From NCBI GenBank assembly GCA_020632995.1, contig JACKEN010000001.1, positions 1,768,001-1,832,000 of the forward strand: 64,000 bases of DNA, written 5' to 3'. This DNA comes from Deltaproteobacteria bacterium. GTDB lineage: Bacteria; Myxococcota; Kuafuiibacteriia; Kuafuiibacteriales; Kuafuiibacteriaceae. Made by a program: the position numbers and the translations under genes. This document shows, one piece after another, positions 51,048 to 59,737 of this stretch. Within the stretch, counting starts at the first letter, position 1. Each line of letters opens with the position of its first letter. The notes below the pieces were generated by a model. That model was not told the origin of the DNA. It did no database searches and saw only the letters and a program-made list of their open reading frames with translations.

Positions 51048-52877
51048 ATGCGCCGGATCACCTCCGCCCTGATCGCCCAGCCCCTCCTGGGCCTGTTTGC
51101 CCTGAGCTTCGCCTGCGCCTCGGCCAGGCCGCCCTACCACTACGCCGGCCCCGCCCCGACCAACGCCGAGGATCGGGCGATGGCCCAGCTCTCGGAGCGG
51201 TACCTCGACATCACCCTGCGCCTGGATCCGGTGCGGGCCTCGGCCCTCGGGTACCACAAGTGGGACGGGCGGATGCCCGACTACTCGGTCGCGGGGATCC
51301 AGGCCGCGCTCCGCACGGTCGAGGGGCTCGAGAAGGAGCTGGCCCGGGTGGACGCGAAGAAGCTCTCGCGGCCCTTCGCCACCGACCGCGCCCTCATGGG
51401 TGAGGAGCTGGCCCGGCTCCGCTTCGTCTACGGCACCCTGGATCCCTTCACGTGGGACGTGCAGCTCTACAACGAGCAGATCGGCGCGGGCCTGTACTAC
51501 CTCACCATCCCCCCCGCGGACCCCGCCGAGTGGCCGGCGCGCCTCGAGGCCCTGGCGGCTCGGGTGGAGGCCCTGCCCGGCTTCCTGGCCGCCGCCCAAG
51601 CCCGCCTCGGCCACCCGCCCAAGGCGTTCACCGAGTTCGTGGTCGCCCAGAACCCCGGGAACCTGAAGACGCTGCAAGACATCTTGCCGCCCCTGTTCAA
51701 GGGCCAGCCGAAGCTCGAGGCCCGCCTCGCGAAGGCGCGGCCGGCGGCGGAGAAGGCGCTGACCGAGTTCCAGGCGTTCCTGGAGGGGACGCTCCTGCCT
51801 CGCTCGGACGGGGACTGGCGGTTGGGCTCGACCCGCTTCGCCCAGAAGCTCGCCCACACCCTCGGGACGGACCTGTCGCCCCAGGCGGTGTACGAGGGGG
51901 CGGAGCGCGGCCTCGAGCAAGCCCGCTTTCAGATGTACGACGTGGCCCTGCCCCTGTTCCAGGCCGCGTTCCCCAACGACCACAGCTACCTGGACATGCT
52001 GGGCGACGAGCGCATCGACTACGTGGTGGGCAAGGTCATCACCGAGGCCTCGAAGCGCCACGGCACCGCGGAGTCGCTGTTCTCGGACGTGACGAAGAAG
52101 GCGGAGGCGATCAAGACCTGGCTCCGCACCACCGACTTCATCGAGCTGCCGCCCGCCACCGACCCCTTCGTCATCGAGCCCACCCCGGCCTACCTCGACG
52201 GCCTCGCGGTGGCCTTCTACAACCCCGCCCCCGCCTTCGAGCCCGACCTGAAGAAGAGCTACTGGATCAGCACCGTCCCCAACAAGGACCCGGCGGACAC
52301 CGAGAGCTTCCTAGAGGAGTACAACGACTACATCCTCGACGCCCTCACCATCCACGAGGCCTTCCCCGGCCACTACGTGCAGCTGTACTGGTCGAGCCAC
52401 GCCACCGACGCCTCGATCGTGAAGCGGGTGCTCGAGAGCGGCCCCATGGCCGAGGGCTGGGCCATGATGGTGGAGCGGCTGATGCACGAGGAGGGCTTCG
52501 GCAAGGATGACCCGCGTCAACTCCTCTTTCACTTGAAGCTGCGCCTTCGGATCTTCATCAACGCGATGATCGACGTGCGCATGCACACCACCAACGCCGG
52601 GGACCCCGACGCCCTCGACGCCTGGGCCATGGAGCTGATGACCAAGCGCGGGTTCCAGGAGGAGGCCGAGGCCAGCCGCAAGCTCCGGCGGGCCAAGCTG
52701 ACCTCGACCCAGCTGTGCACCTACTATGTGGGGTACCAGGAGATGCTCGACATCTTCCGGGCCGCCGCGGCCAAGGGGAAGCTGTCGCCGAAGGAGATCC
52801 GGATGAAGATGATGTCCTACGGCACCATCCCGCCCCGCATCATCAAGGAGAAGATGGCGGAGGAGGGGCTGCTCTAG
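51048..52877 (+). CDS. DUF885-family zinc peptidase, exported
   Basis: 609 residues with a lipoprotein-like or cleaved signal (LLGLFALSFACASA). The family core is clear: zinc motif TIHEAFPGHYVQLYW (HExxxGH type), downstream Glu in GPMAEGWAMMVERLM, and the C-terminal YYVGYQEMLDIFR...MMSYGTIPPRIIKE. DUF885 proteins are predicted M32-like carboxypeptidases/dipeptidases. It diverges from the DUF58 operon and overlaps oligopeptidase B tail-to-tail by 4 bp, so two peptidases are adjacent. It contains a GCAA-N6-TTGC element at 51674-51687. Confidence 0.9.
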   Translation: MRRITSALIAQPLLGLFALSFACASARPPYHYAGPAPTNAEDRAMAQLSERYLDITLRLDPVRASALGYHKWDGRMPDYSVAGIQAALRTVEGLEKELARVDAKKLSRPFATDRALMGEELARLRFVYGTLDPFTWDVQLYNEQIGAGLYYLTIPPADPAEWPARLEALAARVEALPGFLAAAQARLGHPPKAFTEFVVAQNPGNLKTLQDILPPLFKGQPKLEARLAKARPAAEKALTEFQAFLEGTLLPRSDGDWRLGSTRFAQKLAHTLGTDLSPQAVYEGAERGLEQARFQMYDVALPLFQAAFPNDHSYLDMLGDERIDYVVGKVITEASKRHGTAESLFSDVTKKAEAIKTWLRTTDFIELPPATDPFVIEPTPAYLDGLAVAFYNPAPAFEPDLKKSYWISTVPNKDPADTESFLEEYNDYILDALTIHEAFPGHYVQLYWSSHATDASIVKRVLESGPMAEGWAMMVERLMHEEGFGKDDPRQLLFHLKLRLRIFINAMIDVRMHTTNAGDPDALDAWAMELMTKRGFQEEAEASRKLRRAKLTSTQLCTYYVGYQEMLDIFRAAAAKGKLSPKEIRMKMMSYGTIPPRIIKEKMAEEGLL

Positions 52878-54907
52878 CCGACCCCGAGCCGGTCGAGCAG
52901 GAACGCCAGCTCGAACGCGGAGTCCTCGATCTCCCCGTAGCGCCCCGACTGCCCGCCGTGGCCCGCCCCCAGGTCCACCTTCAGCAGGGTCTGGGCGTCG
53001 GGCCGGGTGTTGGCCGCGCGCAACAGGAGCGCCCACTTCGCCGGCTCCCAGTACTGCACCCGCGGATCGTTGAAGCCCGCGGTGATCAGCACGTCGGGGT
53101 ACGGCGCGGGCCGCACGTTGTCGCACGGCGACCACGCCCGGATGTTGCGGAACGCCGCCTCCGCCCGCGGGTCGCCCCACTCGTCCCACTCCACCACCGT
53201 CAGCGGCAGTGATGGGTCGAGGAGGCTCTGGAGCACGTCCACGAAGGGCACCTGCGCCACCGTCACCCGGAAGAGCTCCGGGCGCAGGTTCAGCGCCGCC
53301 GCCACCAAGAGGCCCCCCGCGCTCCCGCCCGAGCACGCCAGGCGATCCGGCGCCGCGTACCGCTGGGCCACCAGGTGCTCCGCGCACGCGATGAGATCGG
53401 TGAAGCTGTTCATCTTCGCGCCCAGCCGCCCCGCCTCCTTCCACGGGCGCCCGAGGTCGCCGCCGCCCCGGACGTGGGCGATGGCCACCACCAGCCCGCG
53501 GTCCAACAGGCTCACCCGGTGCCGGCTGAAGTGGGCCTCGTACGGCTCACCGTAGGCGCCGTAGCCGTAGATGACGCAAGGCGCATTGCCATCGATCGGG
53601 GTGTCGACGTGCCGCACCACCGAGATCGGGACCTCGACGCCGTCCGGCGCGGTCGCCCACAGGCGCTCGCTCACGTAGCGGGCCGGGTCGTAGCCGGGCA
53701 CCGGCGCGACCCGGAGGGTGGTGCGGGTGCGGTCGTCCAGGTGGTACTCGAAGGTCGTGGCGGGGACCACCAACGAGCAGTAGGCGAGGCGCAGCGCCCG
53801 GGTGTCCATCTCGAGGTTCCCCACCGCCCACACCTCGTAGATGGGGTCGGCGAACTCGAGCTCGTGCTCGGCCCCGGTCTCGAGCGAGCGCACCCGGACC
53901 TTCGTCAACCCGTCTTGCCGGTCCCACCACACCAGGTGATGGGCGAAGAGCTCGATGCCCTCCAGGGTGATCCCCGGTCGCTCCGGGACGAGCACCTCCG
54001 CCGGCCCCTGGGGCGCCTCCAGCGGTACGCGCAGGAGCTGAAAGAGCGGCGCACCCCGGTTGGTGTGCAGGTAGAGTTGACCCGCCCGGTGGTCCACGAA
54101 GTACTCCACCTCGTGCGCCCGTGGCCAGATGACGGTGGGGGCGGCCTCCGGCACGTCGGCCGGGAGCCACCGGCACTCCGACGTCACCGCGCTGTCGGCC
54201 TGGATCAACAGGAGCGCCCCGTCACGGGTCCGGCTCACGCCTACGAAGAACGCGTCGTCGGCCTCGCCGTAGACCACCACGTCCTCGGCCGGGTCGGTGC
54301 CCACCACGTGCCGCCGCACCTGGTGGGGGCGGGACTGCTCGTCCAGCACCACGTACAGGAGCGTCCGGCCATCGCTGAACCACGCCACGTCGTCCGACGT
54401 GTCCTCGATCGCCTCGGGGTGCTCCACCCCGGTCTCGAGATCCCGAAAGCGCAGCACGAAGCGCTCGTCCCCGTCGTGGTCCACCGACCAGGCCAGGGTC
54501 TTGTGGTCGGGGCTCACCTCGTAGGCCCCGAGGGCGGTGTACTCTTCGCCCTCGGCCAGGAGGTTCACGTCGAGCACCACCTCCTCCGGCGCATCGGCCA
54601 CGTCCCTTCGCCGACAGTACACGGTGTGGGGCCGCCCGGCCTCGGTGCGCCACGAGTACAGGTAGGGCCCGTCCCGCGCCGGCACCGACCGGTCGTCCTC
54701 CTGGATGCGCCCCAGGATCTCGGCATACAAGGCCTTCCGCAATCCTTCCTGCGAAGCGCACGTCTGTGCGGTGTGCGCGTTCTCGGCTTGCAGGTGAGCC
54801 TGCACCTCCTCCGACTCGCGCTCGCGCAGCCAGGGGTGCTGGTCGACCAGCGTCTCGCCGAACATCTGGGTGACGCGCGGCCTCGGCGCCGGGCTCGGGG
54901 CGCTCAT
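52874..54907 (-). CDS. ptrB: Oligopeptidase B-like S9 peptidase
   Basis: 677 residues, the normal length for protease II. An N-terminal seven-bladed propeller (residues about 75-400) and a C-terminal alpha/beta-hydrolase: nucleophile ACSGGSAGGLL, Asp region TAGFNDPRVQYWEPAKW, His region GAGHGGQSGR. The GGDLGRPWKEAGR and IYGYGAYG blocks are diagnostic of PtrB/prolyl oligopeptidase family S9A. It cleaves short peptides, typically after basic residues. No signal peptide, so cytosolic. The start overlaps the stop of the ABC exporter by 4 nt. Confidence 0.94.
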   Translation of the reverse strand: MSAPSPAPRPRVTQMFGETLVDQHPWLRERESEEVQAHLQAENAHTAQTCASQEGLRKALYAEILGRIQEDDRSVPARDGPYLYSWRTEAGRPHTVYCRRRDVADAPEEVVLDVNLLAEGEEYTALGAYEVSPDHKTLAWSVDHDGDERFVLRFRDLETGVEHPEAIEDTSDDVAWFSDGRTLLYVVLDEQSRPHQVRRHVVGTDPAEDVVVYGEADDAFFVGVSRTRDGALLLIQADSAVTSECRWLPADVPEAAPTVIWPRAHEVEYFVDHRAGQLYLHTNRGAPLFQLLRVPLEAPQGPAEVLVPERPGITLEGIELFAHHLVWWDRQDGLTKVRVRSLETGAEHELEFADPIYEVWAVGNLEMDTRALRLAYCSLVVPATTFEYHLDDRTRTTLRVAPVPGYDPARYVSERLWATAPDGVEVPISVVRHVDTPIDGNAPCVIYGYGAYGEPYEAHFSRHRVSLLDRGLVVAIAHVRGGGDLGRPWKEAGRLGAKMNSFTDLIACAEHLVAQRYAAPDRLACSGGSAGGLLVAAALNLRPELFRVTVAQVPFVDVLQSLLDPSLPLTVVEWDEWGDPRAEAAFRNIRAWSPCDNVRPAPYPDVLITAGFNDPRVQYWEPAKWALLLRAANTRPDAQTLLKVDLGAGHGGQSGRYGEIEDSAFELAFLLDRLGVG

Positions 54908-56778
54908 CGCGGGCCCGCCAGGGCGCCGGCCCCCAGGTAGCCCTCGGCCTGCAGGGTGAAGAGGCGGGCGTAGCGCCCGTCCTCGGCCATCAGGGCCTCG
55001 TGGGTGCCCAGCTCGGCCACCCGGCCGTCCACCAGGACCGCGATGCGGTCCGCCATACGCACGGTGCTGAAGCGGTGACTGATCAACAGCGCCATCCTAC
55101 CCTCGGTGAGCGCCCGGAAGCGCTGAAAGAGCGCGTGCTCGGCCTCGGCGTCGAGGGCCGCGGTGGGCTCGTCCAGGATCAGGATGTCCGCGTCCCGCAT
55201 GAAGGCCCGGGACACCGCCACCTTCTGCCAGTTGCCCATCGACAGCTCCACCCCGCCCTCGAACCAGCGGCCGAGCTGGGTGTCCCAGCCGTTGGGGAGC
55301 CCCGCCACCGTCTCGTCCGCCCCGCCCTTCTCCGCCGCCACCCGGATCCGCTCCAGGTCGTCGATGAAGGCCACGTTGCCGAGGCCGACGTTCTCCCGCG
55401 CGTTGAACTGGTAGCGGACGAAGTCCTGGAGCACCACCCCGAAGCGGCGCCACAAGACCTCGCGCGGGTACTCGACCAGGGGCCGGCCATCCAGCAGGAT
55501 CACCCCCTCGGTGGGAGGATAGAGCCCGGCCAGGAGCTTGATCAGGGTGCTCTTGCCCGCCCCGTTCTCCCCCACGATGGCCAGGCTCTCGGTCGGCCCG
55601 ATGCTGAGGTTCAGGTGCCGGAGCACCCACTGCGGCCGCCCCGGGTAGCGAAAGCTCACGTCCACCAGCTCGAAGCCCCGGCCCTCGCCGGCCACGCTCG
55701 GGGCCGAGGCGGCCGGGGCCTCGGCCTCCGTCGGCAGCTCCAGGAACCCGAAGAGGTTGCTCATGAAGAGGTTGTCCTCGTAGGTCCCGCCGATCGCGCG
55801 CAGGATGGTGCGCAAGGCAGCCTGCCCCTGCCGGAACACCGCCATGTAGAGGGTCATGTCGCCGAGGGTCAGCGCCCCCACCACCGCCCGGCTCGCGATC
55901 CAACCGTAACAGCCGTAGAGCGCCACGGTGGACAGGGCGCCGAGCCCGAAGCCCCACCCCGCCCGCCGCACCGCGAGGGACCGCTCCTCGCCGAAGAACT
56001 TCTCGTAGAGCGCGCGGTAGCGCGCCACCAACAGGTCCCCGAGCGCGAAGAGCTTCACCTCCTTGGCCGAGTCGTCCCGGGTGAGGAGGAGCTCCAGGTA
56101 GCGCATCCGGCGCCCCTCGGGCGCGCGCCAGGTGAACAGCCGGAACGCCGCGCCCGAGAAGCGGGCCTCGGCGATGAACGCAGGCAGGGTTGCGGCGGCC
56201 AGGATCAAGAGGGTGAGCGGGCTGAAGGTCACGAGGACCACCCCGTAGCTGGCCAGCGTCACCACGTTGGCCACCACGTCCACCGCGCTCGTGAAGAGGT
56301 TGAGGGGCCGGCTGGACGCCTCCCGGCGGGCGTTCTGGAGCTTGTCGTAGACCGCGGGGGTCTCGAAGTGCACGAGATCCAGGGTGCGCGCCTTGTCGAG
56401 GATGCGCAGGTTGATCAGGTAGCCGAGGCGGGTCCCCAACAGCGACCGCAGCAGGCCCGTGCTCATGCCGAGCAGCCCGGTGAAGAGCATCAGGCCCAGC
56501 TCCGCCCCCACCAGCTGCATGACGTGGGCACGCGCCGCCGGGTCATCGGAGGCCGAGGCGGCGAGCACGCCGTCGATGATCAGCTTCCCGATCCACGCGA
56601 TCGCCAGCGGCAGGAGCGCCCCCAGGAACGAGAGCAGCATGATCCCGAGGGCGGATCGGGCGTCCGCGGCCCAGACCAGCCCCATGACCCGGGGGGTCTG
56701 CCGGAACGCGGTGCGGACCTCCTGGTAGATCCCCCGCAGGGTCTTCGGCGGTCCAGGTGCGACGGGGGCCTCGGCCAT
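54904..56778 (-). CDS. ABC exporter (fused permease and ATPase)
   Basis: 624 residues from ATG 56778. Six transmembrane helices at about 40-330, then an ABC domain: Walker A GENGAGKSTLIKLLAG, Q-loop VVLQDFVRYQFNARENVGLG, Walker B DILILDEPTAALD, H-loop LISHRFSTVRMADRIAVL. The signature reads LSMGNWQKVAVSRAF, the variant seen in lantibiotic/peptide-type exporters instead of LSGGQ. Catalytic residues are intact. It forms an operon with ptrB (4-nt overlap), which could suggest export or handling of peptides; the substrate is unknown. Confidence 0.92.
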   Translation of the reverse strand: MAEAPVAPGPPKTLRGIYQEVRTAFRQTPRVMGLVWAADARSALGIMLLSFLGALLPLAIAWIGKLIIDGVLAASASDDPAARAHVMQLVGAELGLMLFTGLLGMSTGLLRSLLGTRLGYLINLRILDKARTLDLVHFETPAVYDKLQNARREASSRPLNLFTSAVDVVANVVTLASYGVVLVTFSPLTLLILAAATLPAFIAEARFSGAAFRLFTWRAPEGRRMRYLELLLTRDDSAKEVKLFALGDLLVARYRALYEKFFGEERSLAVRRAGWGFGLGALSTVALYGCYGWIASRAVVGALTLGDMTLYMAVFRQGQAALRTILRAIGGTYEDNLFMSNLFGFLELPTEAEAPAASAPSVAGEGRGFELVDVSFRYPGRPQWVLRHLNLSIGPTESLAIVGENGAGKSTLIKLLAGLYPPTEGVILLDGRPLVEYPREVLWRRFGVVLQDFVRYQFNARENVGLGNVAFIDDLERIRVAAEKGGADETVAGLPNGWDTQLGRWFEGGVELSMGNWQKVAVSRAFMRDADILILDEPTAALDAEAEHALFQRFRALTEGRMALLISHRFSTVRMADRIAVLVDGRVAELGTHEALMAEDGRYARLFTLQAEGYLGAGALAGPR

Positions 56779-56878
56779 GGGCCGCGGCAGCGTGGGGCAC
56801 CGGGCGTGGGGGCGCAACCCGAACCTGGGCCACGCCCGACACCTTGACGCCCCCGCCGCGGGGACGCCGAATGGAGGC

Positions 56879-58165
56879 GTGACCCGCGACCTGGCCCACG
56901 GAGTCCCCACCGGCGCAGACCGGCTGATCATCGCGCTCTCCGACATCGAGGTCGGGGACGGCGGGGTCACCGATGACTTCCCCCAGTCCGCCTATGTGGG
57001 CGAGGTCCTCGCGCCCTACCTCGAGGCTCCGTACCACCACCTCGATCAAGACCTGGTGCTGAACGGCGACACCTTCGACTTCCTCAAGACCGCGGTGCAC
57101 GGGACGCACCCCCGGCACATCCCCGCCTCGGTCGGGCTCGCGAAGCTCGAGGCGGTGGCCGCCCACCACGGGGCCTTCTTCGAGGCCCTGAGCCGCTTCC
57201 TCACCTCCGGCCCCGGGGCCCGACGCCTGTTCTTCGTGCCGGGCAACCACGACCCCGAGATCCTCTTCCCCGAGGTGCAGGCCAGCCTGCGGCAGCGCCT
57301 CTCCGCGAGCGACCAGATCTTCTTCCCCGGCCTCGAGATGCAGCTGGGCGACGTCCACATCGAGCACGGCTCCCAGGCCGACGGCCTGTTCCGGGTCGAC
57401 CCCGAGCAGCCCTTCCTCGTCCACCAGGGGCAACGCATCCTGCACATCCCGTGGGGCGCCCTGGGCCTGCTGGAGGTGTTCATGCCGCTCAGGGAGCACC
57501 TCTACCACCTGGACCGGCTCCGGCCCCGAGAGGCGGTGTTCGAGCTCATCCCGGAGGTGCGGGACCTCCTCCTCAGCCGCTCCTGGACCTACTGGACCCG
57601 AGACTACTGGCGGGACCTCCTGGTGGGCGGCGACCCCCTGAAGCGCCCCACCTGGGCCATGGTGAAGGAGGTGATCTACCGCTTCACCTCCACCGACCCC
57701 GAGGTGTCGATGGGTGATCACTTCGTGCGGCGCCTGGAGTGGGACTACGAGCACAAGGTCGTCGTGGTCGGGCACCAGCACGTGCCGATGGTGCGCACCT
57801 ACGGAAACCGCAAGCTCCTGCAGACCGGCTGCTTCCGGAACGAGTTCATGCTCGAGGACGACGGCGGGCGGCAGGTCCCCCTGCCTCGGGTCTACGCCGA
57901 GGTCTTCCAGCGAAAGCAGGAGACCTTGCGCGCCCAGCTCGTCGAGGTGCCGGCGCCGCCCATGCCCGCCGGGTACGTGCCCGACAGCATCTTCGACTTC
58001 GCGCCCAAGGTGCGGGCGCTGTTGAGCACCGAGGCGCTGGAGGACGCGGCCACCGCCGCGCGGGCCGAGCGCCACGACCCGCCGCCGGGCAGCCTGCCAT
58101 TGGCCCTCTTGGAGCGCTGGCATGGGCGCCGGAGCGGGTCGCTGCGTCGCTTGAAGGAAGGCTGA
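56879..58165 (+). CDS. Calcineurin-like metallophosphoesterase
   Basis: 428 residues from GTG 56879 (the frame is open back to an ATG at 56777, but that would overlap the divergent ABC start). Motifs in order: ALSDIEVGDGG (usual D-x-H is D-x-E here), LNGDTFDFL (GDxxD), FVPGNHDPEILF (GNHD), IEHGSQAD, and VVGHQHVPMV (GHxH). The fold resembles LpxH-type UDP-diacylglucosamine hydrolases but the protein is much longer, with helical insertions. It is probably a cytosolic phosphohydrolase; the substrate is not assignable. Confidence 0.88.
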   Translation: MTRDLAHGVPTGADRLIIALSDIEVGDGGVTDDFPQSAYVGEVLAPYLEAPYHHLDQDLVLNGDTFDFLKTAVHGTHPRHIPASVGLAKLEAVAAHHGAFFEALSRFLTSGPGARRLFFVPGNHDPEILFPEVQASLRQRLSASDQIFFPGLEMQLGDVHIEHGSQADGLFRVDPEQPFLVHQGQRILHIPWGALGLLEVFMPLREHLYHLDRLRPREAVFELIPEVRDLLLSRSWTYWTRDYWRDLLVGGDPLKRPTWAMVKEVIYRFTSTDPEVSMGDHFVRRLEWDYEHKVVVVGHQHVPMVRTYGNRKLLQTGCFRNEFMLEDDGGRQVPLPRVYAEVFQRKQETLRAQLVEVPAPPMPAGYVPDSIFDFAPKVRALLSTEALEDAATAARAERHDPPPGSLPLALLERWHGRRSGSLRRLKEG

Positions 58166-58193
58166 GGCCGCAACGCGGCCGCGGAACAGAGAC

Positions 58194-58218
58194 GCCGGCC
58201 TCGGGAGCCGAGGCCGGC
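58194..58218. terminator. Bidirectional hairpin between convergent genes
   Basis: Perfect 11-bp stem GCCGGCCTCGG / CCGAGGCCGGC with a 3-base loop, in the 62-base gap between the metallophosphoesterase and the Gly-rich protein gene. No U-tract on either side. Confidence 0.65.
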
Positions 58219-58227
58219 GAGCAGGAC

Positions 58228-59406
58228 CTAGCGGCCGATGCTCTGGATCATGTTCTTCGCGGTCTCGTTGTACTTGTCGATGATCTGGCGGAGCATGTCG
58301 AACATCTGACCGCGCTTGTCGACCATGCGCTTCAGCTTCATCGACTCGATGTCGATGGAGGAGTTGCTGCCGCCACCGCCGCCACCGCCCTTGCCGCCGC
58401 CCTTACCACCACCGCCGCCGCCGCCGTTCTGCTGCTGCTGGAGGTCGTTGATGTAGTTGGCCTGCTTCTCGATGTCCTTGTCCATCTTCTTCATGATGAG
58501 CATGAGCATCAAGACGACCTTGTCCTCGATCGTCAGCGACGGGTCGTTGAGGACGCCGCTCGCGTCGCCCTCGTTACCCATGCCGAAGGCACCCTGGTGC
58601 TGGCCAGCCTGCGCAGGCGCGAACTGGTTGGTGAAGCCGTTGAGGGCCGGGCTGCCGTTCACACCACCGCCGTTGCCAGCGCCACCCGCGGCCATCGCCT
58701 GCTGGTTCGCCTCGCGGGGGTCACGGAACCAATCCACCAGCGGGTTGCCGGTCCGACCACCGTTGCCCGCGGCCTGGGCGTTGCCCTGGCCACCACCGAG
58801 CAGGTTGGACAGCGCGCCCAGCATCATGGCGGGGAAGCCGAGGCCCGGGAAGCCGAGGCCGGCCGCGGCGCGGGAGATCTGATCCAGGGCGCTGGTGGCA
58901 CTCTGGGCGGCGGGGCTGCCCTGCGGGTTCTGGCCGCCGGGGAAGGGCTGCACCTGGAGGCGGCCGTCGGCCGCGCCGTCGTTCAGGATGCGACCGCCGA
59001 GCATCATCTCGACCTGCGAGCGCGCGAAGGGGTTCTGCTGCAGGAAGCGCTCGAACTGAGCGGCCTTGCCACGCTGCATGAGGCCCTGGAAGCTGAAGGG
59101 CTGGTCGGAGGCGCCCAGATCGAAAGACTGGGGCTGCGCGTACTGATGGCCGCAGGGGCAGGTGCCCTGGTTCGGGGCGCTCGTGATGCCCGCGCCCGGG
59201 ATGCCCGACTGCAGCAGGCTGGCCAGCATGTTGGCACCGGAGAGGCCCGCGGTCTGGCTGAAGCTGTCGGACAGGTTCTGGAGCATCCCCAGCTGCGACT
59301 GGTACTGCTGCAGCTGATCGACGAAGCCACCAGGCTCCAGTCCGAGGGCGCGGAGCAGGTGCGATCCGCCCACCAGGTTGACGTTGAAGTTCATGTTGAA
59401 GCTCAT
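58228..59406 (-). CDS. Gly/Asn/Gln-rich protein with helical C-terminus, unknown
   Basis: 392 residues from ATG 59406 (MSFNMNFNVNLVGGSHLLRAL), preceded by AGGAGAG. No signal peptide. The sequence is rich in Gly, Gln, Asn and Ala with a CPCGH motif near 90. It then has a clear amphipathic helical segment (DPSLTIEDKVVLMLMLIMKK and KQANYINDLQQQQ), a run of Gly/Lys repeats and a final helix pair (KLKRMVDKRGQMFDMLRQII). The layout, flexible Gly-rich body plus two helical ends, recalls harpins or translocator-like substrates, but no secretion genes of that type are nearby. Possibly a secreted or filament-forming protein. Confidence 0.75.
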   Translation of the reverse strand: MSFNMNFNVNLVGGSHLLRALGLEPGGFVDQLQQYQSQLGMLQNLSDSFSQTAGLSGANMLASLLQSGIPGAGITSAPNQGTCPCGHQYAQPQSFDLGASDQPFSFQGLMQRGKAAQFERFLQQNPFARSQVEMMLGGRILNDGAADGRLQVQPFPGGQNPQGSPAAQSATSALDQISRAAAGLGFPGLGFPAMMLGALSNLLGGGQGNAQAAGNGGRTGNPLVDWFRDPREANQQAMAAGGAGNGGGVNGSPALNGFTNQFAPAQAGQHQGAFGMGNEGDASGVLNDPSLTIEDKVVLMLMLIMKKMDKDIEKQANYINDLQQQQNGGGGGGGKGGGKGGGGGGGSNSSIDIESMKLKRMVDKRGQMFDMLRQIIDKYNETAKNMIQSIGR

Positions 59407-59737
59407 TTGGTCTCTCCTCGTCTCCGCGCCGCCCATCCTGGGCAGCGACAGGAGCTAGAGCAAGGGGTGGGCCAACCCGATCGGCGCCCATCCCGGGGAT
59501 CCGGAGCCCACCGCTCCTGTGCACGGCGCACCTTCGCAGGTGCAGATCTGCCCACTGCACCGGGTTTGCGTGCACCCGGCGGGTGGCCGGCCCCGTCCGG
59601 CCAGCGCGACTGGCCAGCTCTGGGCCATGGCATCGCATGCCTGCGGCCGTACCTGGCAGCTCAGCCCATGAGCTTTGCGGCCGATTTCACATGGTAAATT
59701 GACTGCGTTCCTCGGAACGGGGACCCTTCATATTGGC
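59407..59737. other. Divergent intergenic region
   Basis: 331 bases between the Gly-rich protein gene (minus) and the Ser/Thr kinase gene (plus). It contains short interleaved repeats of GCAGGTGCAG/GTGCAC type around 59518-59577 and a less GC-rich patch (TTTCACATGGTAAATTGACTG) near 59684-59704 that may belong to the kinase promoter. No clear -35/-10 pair and no gene seen. Confidence 0.5.

Noticed and set aside
58228..59406. Type III secretion harpin or translocator
   Set aside because: No secretion, chaperone or injectisome genes are in the window and the similarity is only compositional.
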